Positions 1 to 12,599 of a stretch of 64,000 nt of DNA are shown here, in pieces; positions within the stretch are counted from its first letter, which is position 1, and every line of letters begins with the position of its first letter. Source of the stretch: Clarkia xantiana subsp. parviflora (lineage: Eukaryota; Streptophyta; Magnoliopsida; Myrtales; Onagraceae); assembly GCA_036873135.1 (NCBI GenBank), contig JAPTYO010000007.1:17528763-17592762 (forward strand), written 5' to 3'. The notes below the pieces were generated by a model. That model had not been told where the DNA came from and searched no databases. It worked only from the letters and a program-made list of their open reading frames with translations. Both the position numbers and the translations under genes were made by a program.

Positions 1-597
1 AAATGCAATAATAATTGAAATAAAAGAACATAGATAATCTAGCACGACGAATGGAGGAGAAGGAACTTCACTGTATTATACGGATGAGCTGCTTACAAGT
101 AACCAAAATGCCGCTCAAGAGTAATGAAGTTACAAAGATCAAATTCTATCTGCAGAAGATTAACCAAAATCTAGTTCCATAATTCAGAGAACAGATAGGA
201 CTCAATGGAAATGTACTTCCTTCGAGTTGGATATATACAAGAGCAACTCATACATATACAGCGAAAAGAACGATAGATCATAAAAGACAGGAATAGTTGT
301 TCACAGTGATACCAATCAAGCCGGGATAAGAGCCAGAATAATGAATTGATCAAATGCCATCTTTTACAACTTGAGGTATCAGTGAAATACTGAAAGTGTA
401 CAAATTGCAGCTAATACAGTAGACGAGCTACCCATAGCTAGCTATTACATCTACACCCGCAGCTTTTGCAAAAATTTACAAAAAAAGAGTATTTGTGATT
501 GTCAACAAAAAAAAGACATCAAAATGTAAAACAGAAAAATAGAACACAAAATACAGATACCAGCAGCCACCAAAGACCATGTTTCAGCAATACCCAC

Positions 598-1185
598 ATA
601 AGTATTTAGCTGCCGCACAAAACTGGAGAAATTGTTGTGCTTGAAGTTCCTGGGAAGTACTATCCTGGAGAACTCCACCGGATCCCAGACGACAAAGCTG
701 TCACCGTTCGAACCCCAAGATATGATCGGGTCCAGAGATGGGTCGTCCACCAAATCGAATGTCTTTGCTAGAAATGGGGGTACCGGAGTTTCATGCAAAG
801 ACTCGAGAGGCTGAGGCGCGAGAGTATCTGCAGGAGGGATCTCGCAGATTGGTTCAGGCTTAACATCAAACATATCGTGGGCATATGCATACGAAGGGTT
901 TATAGGAGAGAAAGGCTGGTAGTCGGGTAATCCGATATTTTCCATGGACAAAGACGAAGAAGGCAGTGGTTCGGAGCCGATCTTGAACAGCTCCATCCCA
1001 GGCTGAATAGAGGAAAACATGTCGGATTGAGCGGAAGGAGATGAACTGGTATCTTGCGTCCGTTTAAGAGGTTGTGTGTCTGGGTCCATAAACAAAGTTG
1101 AAATCATGAGGAAGGCAGGGGGGAAATCTACGAGGTGTTGGGTAATGGTCGGGAGTGGATATAAAAGGAGAGGAACCGCCGACAT
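598..1185 (-). CDS. HSFA3: Heat-stress transcription factor, class A (HsfA3-like), first exon only
   Basis: This is exon 1 of a plant heat-shock factor, a nuclear activator that binds heat-shock elements. After an acidic, Ser/Pro-rich leader, the DNA-binding domain opens with [18 protein letters not shown] and ends FVRQLNTY. The conserved plant HSF intron falls exactly there: the donor GTGGGT begins at 597 in phase 0. Exon 2, which would begin GFRKVDP, is not seen between 1 and 597, so the intron leaves the window. The start is uncertain. ATG at 1089 ([10 protein letters not shown]) gives 164 residues in this exon and looks most natural; an in-frame ATG at 1185 adds 32 hydrophobic residues unlike HSF leaders. 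The WDPVEF and [18 protein letters not shown] core plus a long N-terminal extension fit HsfA3 best, but the subclass is inferred because the oligomerisation and activation regions are absent. Confidence 0.9.
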
Positions 1186-1410
1186 TGTTCCCGGGAAAAT
1201 ATCTCAGGGGAGAAGAACAGTAAGGCGGTGAAAGGTCGATGCCATGGAATCGACGGCTGTGATTTTGGAGGTACAGGGCCATGGAGCATATGGTCAGAGA
1301 GAACAGCACCGACCTTGCAGTGGTGATGGTAACTGCTTGACCTTCCTGGCAGTTGCCCACTTTGACACTACACCCTTTTGACGAGGGAAAGATGTACACG
1401 GTTTGAGCCT

Positions 1411-1420
1411 GATATATTTA
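1411..1420 (-). promoter_or_regulatory. Candidate TATA box of the HSF gene
   Basis: TAAATATATC on the minus strand lies about 320 bases before the preferred HSF start codon and 225 bases before the upstream one. It is the only good TATA-like motif between the gene and the MITE-like block that starts near 1490. The transcription start is inferred, not seen. Confidence 0.35.
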
Positions 1421-1489
1421 ACTGCTCCTGGAGCATATGCGCCCTTACTTAAGAAAGGATAAAAGATGGGTCAATAACCAAATCGCTAA

Positions 1490-1990
1490 TGATAATGATA
1501 GATTACAGTATTTGTTAATTTATAGTGTTTGCTGTGCTTTGTAATGTGAACTGATTTCCATATTATTATATTATATCTTAATAAGATAAAATTTAAACGA
1601 ATATTTATTTTTAGAACAACTAACTTACTTCTTAAACTCTATATTTAATGTTTAATATGTATAGTCTATTCATTAACTATAAAAACCACATATTAAAACC
1701 AAATTTGTATAACTAATAAAGTTCCATTAATTGAAAGTGTTTGTATAGTTTTTTTAAAATAATTTTCATAAAAAAATGTGACGAAAAAAAATTTACTCAC
1801 TATATACGAACATCATGTGTATATTCTTTATTACAATAATGAGTTATAAAATAGATAAAAAAAAATATTTATAATAATAATAACATAATAAACTATAAAG
1901 ATCATACAAATTATTTTATTTATTTAATAAATAATAATAAAATGATAAACACTATGTAATATTGAATTTAATCTCACATTACTAACCCAA
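1490..1990. mobile_element. Degenerate Tourist-like MITE (third copy of the 16992 family)
   Basis: The block matches the interior of the intact element at 16992-17738 in order: TTGTAATGTGA, then TATTATATCTTAATA, then AATAAGATAAAATTT, an AT-rich middle with GAACATCATGTG, and AATCTCACATTAC at the right end. The terminal repeats are too decayed to give a target-site duplication. It sits directly upstream of the HSF promoter. Confidence 0.6.
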
Positions 1991-3679
1991 TGAAAAGTTT
2001 CCATGTATCTGAATCGTTATAAACTTGTATGCTATGCAGTAAAAAACGAGTTCCTACGTAGAGACGGAAATGAGTAGGTAAAGTCGGGTCGTAAAAACGG
2101 AACGTAGAAACGTAGTTTCTATATATTTGCTAAAATAACATTAGAAATGAAATATATAAATGTAATTATGCAGAAGTGATACAAAAATAGTAAATATACT
2201 CATTAATAGTTGATAAAATAATTTTAATAAAAAAACATGGACCCATTAGTAGTCACCATAGTCGTCACAGTGATCAGTTTTTGTAGATTAGCATGAAAAA
2301 TACAGGTCAAGTGAATTTAAAATTTAAGATTTTAGGATTTGAGAAACATAAAATAGAAAGGGATGTTAATGGAGTTTAAATTGAGTTTAAAACTTTTGAG
2401 TATTATTATTAAAAGATCAATGAAGGTTGAACTTGAATGTCATATGAATAGGTTTTGGGTAAAACAAATTAATTTGTCACATAAATGATTATCAATGACA
2501 AAATTTTCTTGTGTTTGGTTGATAAGTTTTTTGGGTTTTGCATAATTTATTATATTTGGATTTTTTTTAGCAAATTATGGTAAAAATTCTAGAAACGGTA
2601 GAAACTTACGTTTCTACATGTTTATACGACTCTACACGCGTTTCTACCCGTTTCTACTCAGATAACGATTTTGTTACATTTTAACTCGTTTTTGAAAGTA
2701 AAGACGTAAAAACGTGCGTTTTTACAACCTAGAAACGAGTTTTTAACTACATAACTTTTATGCAACATATTTTTCACATAATATTGCAATATGGTGTCTC
2801 TTATTTGTCGTAATAATATTTTTGTGATATAGCATCTATACATGTTATATTGTTCCAATGTAATATATTTATTTTATTATATTATTGCGATGTGCTATAT
2901 AACATATGCGTGACCTATAATCAATTTACATCCAAAAGAGTAACACTTTACAAATATCAGTCACATAAAATTCAAAAATAATTTCTCTAACACCTATTTA
3001 TTAAAATTTATCAAATACCTTAATTTTTTTTCTTGACGTGAAGAAGAAAGCTCTATTTTAATTTAAGAGGAACTATTGTGGGATTGGGCTTTCGTGCTCC
3101 GGGTTCATGTTTTTTTTTTATAACAAAAGAGAGATATTTTTGGCTGCGAACAGTTGCAGGTGTTTTAAAAATTAGTAGTTACTGCCTTAATGGGTTAGTT
3201 TGACAACGACAGTTCCTGTTCCAGCAGTACCAACCAAGCTCTATGTTGTTTTGCTTAACGAAGAAGGCAGAGCGGAGCTGGCCAATCACACAACAGAACA
3301 CCAATAACTTACATAGAGGTGGGACAAAGCCTCTGATTATGCCGGGCCGGGCCCATCCATTTGTCCCCTAAACCATCAGCAGCATATAGCGACACATGAC
3401 GCCATGATTTGGCCTTTTCGAAAAAAACATTTAGTCATACTTTACTTAAAATTGCAACTAGTATAGACTTTTTTGTTAATGAGTAATTAGATACTTCCAT
3501 TCAATTTTACATTAGAAATTAATAAAAAAAAATTCACGTAATACTCACATGATCGATAATGTAGACCATCTAAACCAAATTAATTGAGTATTAATGAGTT
3601 TAAAGGTGTATTTACTAATGAGTTGCTTATTTGAATGTTAGAAATATTTGAGTTTCGTTGCCTTTATTTGTCATGAAAT
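1991..3679. other. Intergenic AT-rich sequence, no gene seen
   Basis: No coding signal is convincing. Two clusters of related words (AGAAACG, GTTTCTAC and complements) at about 2050-2130 and 2585-2750 suggest a decayed inverted-repeat element. A slightly GC-richer patch at 3200-3420 shows no recognisable product. Confidence 0.5.
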
Positions 3680-4139
3680 TGTTCAAATAGACACTCCACC
3701 GTGAGTCCGGAGTATCACATTTGTTGTTATATCATATATGTATCATCGAGTAGTATATAAGCAAGTGGACCACCTCCTCCTATTACCAATTGATTTTAGG
3801 ATGAAACCCCACTTACATATATGGCTGCTCTCTGCTGGCCCGTTGGGTTTGGCTCGGCCCAATGTGGATTCTAACATGATATCAGAGCCTAGGACGGACC
3901 TGGGCCTGGGAGAGGGTCTGTTGAAATCAGAGAGTCCTCACTGTGAGGGGGAATGTTAAAATAGACACTCCATTGTGAGTCCAGCGTACCACACCGGTTG
4001 GTATATGCATAATCGAGTAGTATATAAGCAAGTGGACCACCTCCTCCTATCACCAATTGATTTTAGAATGGAACTCACTTGCATATATGACTGCTCTCTG
4101 CTGGCTCGTTGGGTTTGGCTCGGCCTGTGTATTCTAACG
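3680..4139 (+). mobile_element. TRIM-type miniature LTR retrotransposon
   Basis: Two similar terminal repeats of about 190 bases (3680-3876 and 3954-4139) start TGTT and contain GACACTCCA, GTAGTATATAAGCAAGTGG and TTGGGTTTGGCTCGG. Between them are only 77 bases. These begin with TGATATCAGAGC, a close match to the initiator-tRNA-Met primer site TGGTATCAGAGC, and end with the purine tract GTGAGGGGGAA. The LTRs end CTAACA and a decayed CTAACG. Flanks GAAAT (3675-3679) and GATAT (4140-4144) are an imperfect 5-base duplication. With no coding room this is a terminal-repeat retrotransposon in miniature. The LTR motif GTATATAAG could serve as its TATA. Confidence 0.85.
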
Positions 4140-4300
4140 GATATGATTTGAATATGTGTTCTCATGACAAAGAGTACTAATCAAGTTGATAACGTAAGAA
4201 TCATGTGACAAATTTCGTCAAAATTTAATCTTAAATTGGATGACCCCTATCTAATTGTTCATTCATTGAAGTGTGACGAACTATTTAGTGAAAAATAAAT

Positions 4301-4511
4301 GGAAAAGTATGTAAAACATGCAACATGTTTGAAAAATATAGTTTTATGGACCAATATGTTTTAAAACGTACAACATGTTTGAAAATGATGATTTTATGGG
4401 ACATTTTTTTTTAAATGTACAACAAGCTTACAAAACATGGTAAAATAACTATCGTCCACTTGTTGTCACTAGTTTCATTACGTGGACACGTGCGGATCAC
4501 GTTTTTAAGAA

Positions 4512-4543
<32 letters not shown>

Positions 4544-4823
4544 CTACATTCATTAATAATCATTGCTATGTATAAATTAATTTCTTGTTTTAATTATTAT
4601 TTTTTTTTCTTCTAAAAATGTGTTTCGCACGTGTCCATTTAATGAGACTATTGATAACAAGTGGACGATGTTTCATTTTAACATATTTTCCAAGCTTGTT
4701 GTACATTTTAATACATATTGGTCCATAAAACCATTTTTCTTCAAACATGTTGTATATTTTAAAATATATTGATCCATAAAACCATCTTTTTTCAAACATG
4801 TTGCATGTTTTACATACTTTTCC
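4301..4823. mobile_element. Foldback (MULE-like) MITE with long inverted arms
   Basis: Arms of about 160 bases at 4301-4465 and 4650-4823 are inverted copies. The left arm starts GGAAAAGTATGTAAAACATG and the right arm ends CATGTTTTACATACTTTTCC. Each arm repeats ACAACATGTTTGAAAA two or three times. A microsatellite of ATT units (about 4510-4543) lies in the loop. Flanking AAAAATAA on both sides is a candidate 8-base target duplication, as expected for Mutator-like elements. The family resembles the outer arms near 18830 and 19970. Confidence 0.75.
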
Positions 4824-5181
4824 CAAAAATAACAGGAGAAATGGTGTGGGAGTGGCAAAACAACATCGCTTCGTCTAGACAGTCTTTTTCTGGAACTTGT
4901 ACACATATAATCATCTGTAGATGGCAGTGTTTATGAAGTGGATTCGTTCTCAATCTGTTCCGACATACCATTACAAGTAGTATCTAGCTCATATTACAGA
5001 GTCGGACAACAACTAAACTGTCAACAGAAAAATGTCTCTAACTCCCAACAGAATAAATTACAACAAACAGCCTTCCTTGTTAATCATCATCTACACTACA
5101 TAGTCATTTTGCACAGCAGGTCAAAGTCAAACTACACTCCTTTTCTCTAGTAACAACTTCTGAAAATTTCAATCTCAACTA

Positions 5182-8100
5182 TCATCCTTCATCCATATTT
5201 CCCCTCCCTTTCGATAACTTGCTAGCAGGAAAATGCAGTCTCGCCATCAGTGGACGCGGCGCCCGTGAATTCCTATCAAATCCCCGCACACACACATACC
5301 CTGCAACCCCGCAATTCAATGAGCTCATCTTCCCCTCCCTTTATATATCATAATAGAATTTATCATTTCCTACATACCTCTCCAGAAACAGTGCTGAATC
5401 CCTTCAGTTGTTAGACCTAAATAATAGTAGAGTTGAGCCAGTCAACTATACGTGTATATCTTCAGTAATTAATTTACAAAATTACCTTTAAAGATTGATG
5501 GTATAGATGTGCCGAAGTAGACGGTTCGCCTCTGAAGTTTCCACAACCAGTCTCTTGGAACATCAATGGGTTGGAGACTGGATTCATGGTCAGCAAAAAC
5601 CTGAAGTTTTGGTATTATTGTTAATCTTAGCTTATGTTTTGTTGTCATACTGGAATTATCCACCCCATCAAACAAACAATTACCTCGTTTACTTGAAAAT
5701 ATGTGCCATTAAGTGGAAAGCTCCCCCTCATAGCTGTTCGGCACGGTATCTGAAAATGGACCATTTTTATAAAACCATCACTTAACTTTATATATGAAAG
5801 AGAAAAATGTTACGATGGGAGTTGTAGCGATAGCCTTACCAAAATTGTCCCACGCACTGTTTGAGAATTAGCCTCTCGGATGCTGTGGCATGAGAAACAT
5901 GCTGAATCGTTACATAGTGTGCCGTGTTCTTGTGAATTGCACTTCTTTTCCGGTGGTTGAACTGAGGTTGCTGTTTCACCTGCTCACACACACATTAACT
6001 ATGAAATATATATAACTTTTTCATATTACTGACATTGTCATTCCAAGTGGTGGTGTTAACTCACCTGGTGTCCAGATGGCAAGCAGGTATCTACCAGGAT
6101 CATCGGGCTCTCGTTTATCAAGCTGCATATTGAGTACAGAGAACTTTTATCAAGTTTGTTATTTTAGTCTTAATAAAGAGGAAGATGTAAAAGTATATCT
6201 GACCCCATCCAAAAGTGGGTGATCATCTGGTAAGTCATACCTGCATGATAAAAATGGCATTTTAGATCTACCATTATTTTAGCATATAAACAATTAAATA
6301 CTTATAACGAATCCAATAAATTTATAGACTTACACTAAATGTTCTGTCCGGAGTCGGCTCACATTTTTAAGCTTTGGCACTGGAATAGATGCAGCTTCCG
6401 GTGTCAAAGCAACAAGGGCCTTTGACATGTCACCTTCTTGAAGTTCCATATTCTGCTGCATATAATTCTGCAAATTCTGTGTAAATTCTTCCATGTTTAA
6501 TCTGATGGTGGGTATTTCACCAAAATCTTCAATGTCAGTCTCATCATAATCTGCCATTTGTGTGCCTTCATGTTGTGGGCTTGCAGGTTCTTCAATAATT
6601 GGTTGGCAGTTACTTGGTCCTGGTCTTGCTTCTTCTAGAAGCTGCTGCAGATGCAACAACTCACTGTTACCCAGTCTATTAATTCCATTTTCCTCGGTAG
6701 GAGGTAAAGAAAACTGCACGGTTTCTGGATTGTTCGGATATGGAATTGTGCTTCCTTCTGGCAAGGGTAGGGGATGCAATGGTTCAGGGTTGTTCTGACT
6801 CGGCATTGTGTTTTCCGACGATGTACCAACTATACTCTTCACCTCAGGCTCTGGTAATGCTAACCTTGCACTGCATGCACAATCATGATCACAAATTAGT
6901 AGTTTTTTTTACTGAATTTGAAGGTTTTAAAATTTGCTAAATTATAGCTTTCTAGCTGAAACGATAATACGAATATGAATACCTTGCAAAAGCACTAGCA
7001 AAGTGTCTGCATTCACCTCTCATAGGACACGCGTTGCAATTAGGTTTGCTTTTGGTGCAAAACACCTGCAAAAAGTTTGTGTAGTTTAGCTTAAGGTCTT
7101 GATATTCATTTTTGAAAATTATTATGCAACATACCTTTCCAAATGTTATCATCTGGTAATGCAGCTCGTACCTGTTGTCAAATAGTTTGAAAGAAAGTTA
7201 GACCCAAATTCTTCTATATTTAATGCTACTATTGTTTAGTAGACATACAGAGTTCTTTGGTCAAGTTTGCATAGTCGTGGCCAGAGAAACTTCTGAATAG
7301 ATTCCATAACTGGATACCTACATTCACCAGAAAAGTTAGCTTTTGCAGTCACGCTCTTTGTGAACCACGTGTGTTTCGATGATACTCACAGTTCTAGAAG
7401 ATGCAACTGAAGAGACTCGGGTAGTGGTTGTAGAGGGACCCAACCTAGTCTCACAGCTATACGTCCAACATTTGTGTCCACCTATTTATTGGGGTAACAA
7501 CTGTCATAAGTAGTGTTCCATTGAGATTTTCACATTTTGTAGCACCACTCTATCATTAAACTTACCGGGAAAGCAAGATGGTGAAGTGTTAAAAGCCGCA
7601 CACACTCCACGCTCTTTAGCCCTAAGCCTCTTATGCTTAACAGAAACTCCCTACAATCACAAGTTGATATGTATGAGCTTGATATTTCATACATATATGA
7701 AGAAACCGTCCTAGAATGCTTCATTTTGCTAGAGTGAAATGGTAGGGAATAATACTTGTTCTGTTCATGGCAAATAATTTAAGTAATGTATCTTTGTTCT
7801 TACTTTGCTTTGTCAGGTGGGACATCTCTGAGCCATTCAAGATCAAGGCTTCCATGCTCTTTAAGCAATCGGTTGAGGAAATCCTGCATGATGCATTTAC
7901 AGTACGAGCTTATTTAAAAGGAGAATTTGGTATCTATAAGGATTGATAGTGGTAACACTTTTTTTTTTTACCTGGATTCTACCAGCAAGTACATTGTTCA
8001 TCCCTCGATCTCTGATCGCATCAGCAATCTCTTCAACCTCTGAAGATCTTATCCTTTCCCAGTCTACTGAATCCGTTGTGTTTGGCGTTCTTCCTTTTTT

Positions 8101-11100
8101 TCCACATCTAGTTTCTGCCTCTTTCCTTAAGCTGTCCCAGTCAAACTTCACTTTCTCCTTACCGGTACTTTTACCTTTTGGTCTTGAATTTCCGGTTTTC
8201 ACTATATCGGCTTCCCTAGCTAGAGGATGCTGATTCATAATTCTTTCTCCTTCCTTTTTATTGCCCTCAGATGCAACATTATCCCTTGAACAATTGCTGT
8301 TGCTACAGTCAATCTTGGAGCTATCTGAAGATTTTGCTTCTCCTCTCGACTGTTGAGAGCATTCATCTTCTAGCATGGAGTTTGCTGTATTGGGGACGGT
8401 ATTTTGCCTCTCTTTGCAGTGCTTAGAACTTTCAGGATCAATCTTCAAGTTCTCATTTGATGACACGTCTCCATGCTCGTGGATGTGGAATTCACTTGGA
8501 ATACTCGACCCAGCCATATGTAGGAGCTGCATGAATGATGTTGAGCTAGTAAAAGGGCTGCTAGTCTTAAAAAAACCACACCTCTCTGTTGGATCCTCTA
8601 TTTCCGAGTTTTCCGAGCTGGATCCTCTCCTTTCAGCAGTTGGAGCTTTCATGCAGTCCGAGGAGTTCTGAGATGATATAACGGAATCTTGAAACGACAC
8701 AGCGTTTGTTTCAGATCCTACAACATCTGAGGTTGAGCCCACTCGCTTGGTCGTGCTTGTAGAGAACTCTTCAATGGTGATCATCTCTACTTCTTCATTG
8801 GTCTCAGTTTCATTGACTGATATAGAAACAGTTGGACTAGGCATCTTTTCTCTCCATTTGCTGGTGTATTCCAAGTCCAAGATGCTCACATCTGGGTCAT
8901 TGATTAACGAACTTGTTCCCTCATCAGAACTCTGTTTTTGCTTGAAATTGGGTGGGTATCGTGCCACAAGTGACATGAATGCAGAGCTGCAAAAATTTGA
9001 TTTGATTTAAAATTACAGGATTGGCTGATTTACATTTTGAGATTCAAAAAGATCATGTTACCTTGAGAGATGATCCGACACATTTTGAGTAAGGAAAACT
9101 CCCACAACAGAATCAACCACCGATCCTTTCCAAGGTGAGAAACGCCTGTCACCTGCCAAGTCAAATATCATATGCTATTGTCAAGATACAAAAGAAACAT
9201 ACAATATTATAATTTCACCACAGCTATTTCTGGTTATATCTATCCTTATTTCTAAGATTTTTCATGCATTTGCAGTATTTTGGTAGCGTAAAGAGGTTAT
9301 TCCGATGAAGTACATTACCTTGGACAAGATGCATGCGAGCAATGAACGAGTCTGCACGGCCTCTAAAGACTCTGCGCTCCTCCTCCCACCATTTCGCTTT
9401 CTCCTCATCAGTTCCATCGATTCCTTCACTGTTTATGTCCTCCAACAAAAGCTTCCACACTCTAGTCGTTTCATCATCAAGATCAACTTTTGGCCGTGGT
9501 TTTCGTATCTTAACCGGATTGAAAGGCACAATGGTTCCATCCCTCTGAAAGAGAACCATCATCTTGTTGTTGCCTTCAACCCCATGGTTGTTATATCTGT
9601 AAGGTACGATTGCATTCATCTCGCGAATTTTATTTCTAGAGTTTTCTCTGTTGATATTGAGATTCTCTAATTGTTCCGTAATTGCTTCAACAGAAAGTAA
9701 CTTCCTCCATAATCTCCTTGGCTTACCAACTGCATCAACATTGAGCTAGTTACTAAACAAAACTACAACCATCAAGTTTCAAAAGATTATTGTGGATACA
9801 ATCATACCTCTTGATTGCAGTAAGCTTCGATGTTGTTTATGATGCATGAGAAGAATATCCTTAAGCCTCTTTGTACGCTTCTTTCTTGATGGGGTTTGAA
9901 TTTCTTCCAGTGTTAGGGGATTCATTGAGTTGGCTCCTTGCTTATGAGGCTCGCCATTTGACATCATATGGTATTGTGCAAATTTAGTCAAATCCCCGAC
10001 ACGGGAGTGTGCCTGAGATCCCTTATTTGTTGATCTCTCACTCTGGGAAAATGCAAACATACATCCCATGTCTTGCCTTTTCTCCTGAACTTCCGTCACA
10101 GAGCTGGACGTGTCTATTGAAGCAAAACGGAAATCTAGTCTTGGATCACTACTTGATTTTGTGGATGCTTCTGCACTTGTAGAAGATGTTAAGATAGATG
10201 ACGAGCTGACATGCACATTGTCGCTTCTCTTTCTCTTTTGAACGTTTTGCATGCACGGAAGTGATTCATATGCTTGCAGACTGTTGTATTTGATCCCAGA
10301 CATGTTCATGACCTGGTTCTGAATCTCTCCACCGCGAACATAATGATTGTTCTGCTCCGTTGCTTGACCACCCCCAATCATCACCGACAAGGAGAAGTTT
10401 GTTTTCTCTTTCAGACGAGCAATTTCAGTTTGTTTTACGTAATCCTCAAACTCTTGACTAAAATTATCAGTGGAATTCATCTGAACTGCCGGCTCGGTCT
10501 GGGCGTTAGGTGTTGCTAAGTTCGTTGGCGGTTGCTCTTCACTGTCAAAATTCAACACCCTTTTACAAGACTTCTTTGGAAGATTATCGGGTTTTGGATC
10601 AACCGATTCTCCAATGATCTCTTCTGGAGATCCATCGGCCTCCTTCTGTCGGACATTCTTCCTTCTGACTCGCTTCTCACCTTCAGCAACGACACTTTTA
10701 GGGGGTGTTTTAGGCTTGGGTGTCTGTTTTGGCTTACCCTCCCTAACCACCTTTGGTCTGTGCTTCTTCCTCCTCGGCTTCTGCTGGGGGGTTTTGATTG
10801 CATCTATACCACCATGTTCTTCATCCACCTTCTGAATGTTGAGATTCTCTGTGTTTTTGGAAGATGCAGATGGTGAGTCAGTGGAAGTAAGGTCTACTAC
10901 AATCTCTTTCCCCGGTATCGCCTCTTCAAGCATTGGCCTTCTGAGTTCATCACCTTCCTTGATCAGTTGGTCAGTAGTTGGTTGGTAGTCCACGCCAAGC
11001 GACTTGTTTGGGGTGATTGGTGCAAACTGAGGTATGGATGCCTCTGAAACTGCATCTTCCATCGTCTCTGCTGGTAAATTAAGATCATAGGTATGTCTTG

Positions 11101-12337
11101 GAAGATCCACGAGTCCAGCTGTTGAATTACCATTACTATTATATCAGACTTCAGCAAGAAAATTCAACTTATATAGACTCCTAAAAGTGTATATATGGTG
11201 CTATGATATGGTAAGGTAAGTTTCATGACCAAACTATGTAATTTTGACGCCAAAAAAAACAATGTAACTTTGGCTCATTAATCTTTAAATTGAATTAATT
11301 AACCACTGTTAACTCATTTAATCGAGCTATGACTACGAAATCAAGATTAAGCTTGAAAATGGACATAATTTTATATTACAAAAGAGATTACAGATATATA
11401 TTTCACAAAAGCTTCTAGACTTAATACACATATCAAACAACTCAACTTAGGATACGAAATAAATGTCTCTTAAATATTCGAGCGGAGATTATTGATACTT
11501 TTTTATAATTTTATTATTGGATAAGGTATGTTATGTGTAAATGGTGTGCAGAACAGCAGGCTTATTTATACGTTATGCGGGCGTAATTCTTTCTGTGTAT
11601 TTGACAATTGACGCATTAATAGTACGGCCGTGTTCAAAGAGAAATTGGGGACCGAGAAAGGTAAGCTTTACGTCATTAAACAATATAATATAATAATAAA
11701 TTTAAAAGTAAGAGAGAGAAAAGTAATAATAACGCTGACAAAGTGTCGTATGCACTTTTTTCATTTTCCTATATATATAAATATGGTGTAGCGTTTTAAG
11801 GTGACACGATTTAAAAAGAGCAACCGTTTTTTAAAATACGCAGTATCGAATCAACCGATAAAACGGAAACGAATCAATTCATTTTCAGTTCCACAAAACC
11901 CAAAGAACCCCCAACTTACATGTGTTCGGTGCCGTGTAGCTGCCACCGGTCCACGGAGCATCGCCGCTCGGAGCTCTCCAGAAGTATGAATCAGGGAAAC
12001 AGAGGAAGGAACCATCTGGCACGGCGTTTGCATCCGCAAGAGCCAGCAGACCCATGAAAGTCCCATGAGCCGCACCGGGATTGCCTGGGATCGCCGGACC
12101 GGCCCATACGGTGTCGGCAGCACCCGAGAATAAGCTTCCATGATCGCGAGGTTCCTGTCTCGTCTCTGTTCCTCCCATGTCGGCCAAATCTTCAATCTCT
12201 GTCGGCCCTGCTTGAGCTACAGGTTCGAACCCCGGCGGAAATCCCTCCGAGTCGGAGCTCTCCTCGATTTCTTCACAGATCGGCGGAGGTTTCGACAAAA
12301 TCGGCTGGGGAGCCTCTGTGTCAGCTGCGTTGTCCAT
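5182..12337 (-). CDS. ROS1: ROS1/DEMETER-type 5-methylcytosine DNA glycosylase/lyase, complete, 19 coding exons
   Basis: This bifunctional nuclear glycosylase/AP lyase excises 5-methylcytosine for active DNA demethylation. Coding exons (5'-3'): 12337-11920, 11118-9808, 9729-9319, 9152-9062, 8986-7972, 7883-7804, 7650-7566, 7481-7390, 7317-7249, 7171-7135, 7065-6983, 6870-6334, 6240-6204, 6122-6065, 5979-5840, 5749-5684, 5600-5486, 5416-5378 and 5300-5182. All introns are GT-AG, and the phases join to 4803 bases (1600 residues and TGA). Residues near 250 form a basic KPRRKKHRPKVV stretch. Region A (RGRADSFIARMHLVQG) is in exon 3. The helix-hairpin-helix GLGLKS places the catalytic Lys at about 1121, with the partner Asp at about 1139 in VDTNVGRI. 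Cys at about 1206, 1213, 1216 and 1222 (C-x6-C-x2-C-x5-C) bind the 4Fe-4S cluster. A permuted CXXC unit (CFSC) and the C-terminal RRM-like region ending ARLHFPASKL follow. Length and sequence sit nearer ROS1 than DME; the paralogue call is inference. Confidence 0.95.
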
Positions 12338-12339
12338 CT

Positions 12340-12447
12340 CTGCGAGGTAATTAATTGCTCACTGTAATGGATCGGTTTTCACCTGCATGTCATTCGGTCG
12401 CCGGAGCTCAGATCCGCCGCCAAGGAGGTGAAGAATGGATGAATTAC
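12340..12447 (-). other. Probable 5'UTR intron of the ROS1-like gene
   Basis: On the minus strand TTTCAG|GTAATTC at 12448/12447 gives a good donor, and CCTCGCAG|AGATGG at 12340/12339 an acceptor two bases before the start codon. Pyrimidine/purine-rich leader sequence continues upstream to about 12600. No transcript evidence is available, so this is a motif-based call. Confidence 0.5.
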
Positions 12448-12599
12448 CTGAAATGAATTGGGTTATCGAAAAGAAGAAGAGGTGTGGAGAAAGATAATCT
12501 CGGTGGTGAAGAAAAGAGGGAACCGAAAATCCCAAAATTCTCTCTCAGTAATTCCTCAGAAAATGCCACTTTATTCTCTACTCTCTTAAGACTTCTACT

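Noticed and set aside
1064..1399. Possible upstream open frame in the HSF leader
   Set aside because: It starts with GTG rather than ATG and overlaps the HSF frame; not a credible uORF.
7943..8671. Plus-strand open frames across the ROS1-like gene
   Set aside because: They are shadows of the long coding exon 5 on the minus strand.
12435..12500. Short plus-strand frame beginning MDELPEMNWVIEKKKR
   Set aside because: It lies in the presumed 5'UTR and promoter of the minus-strand ROS1-like gene, is very short and has no domain.
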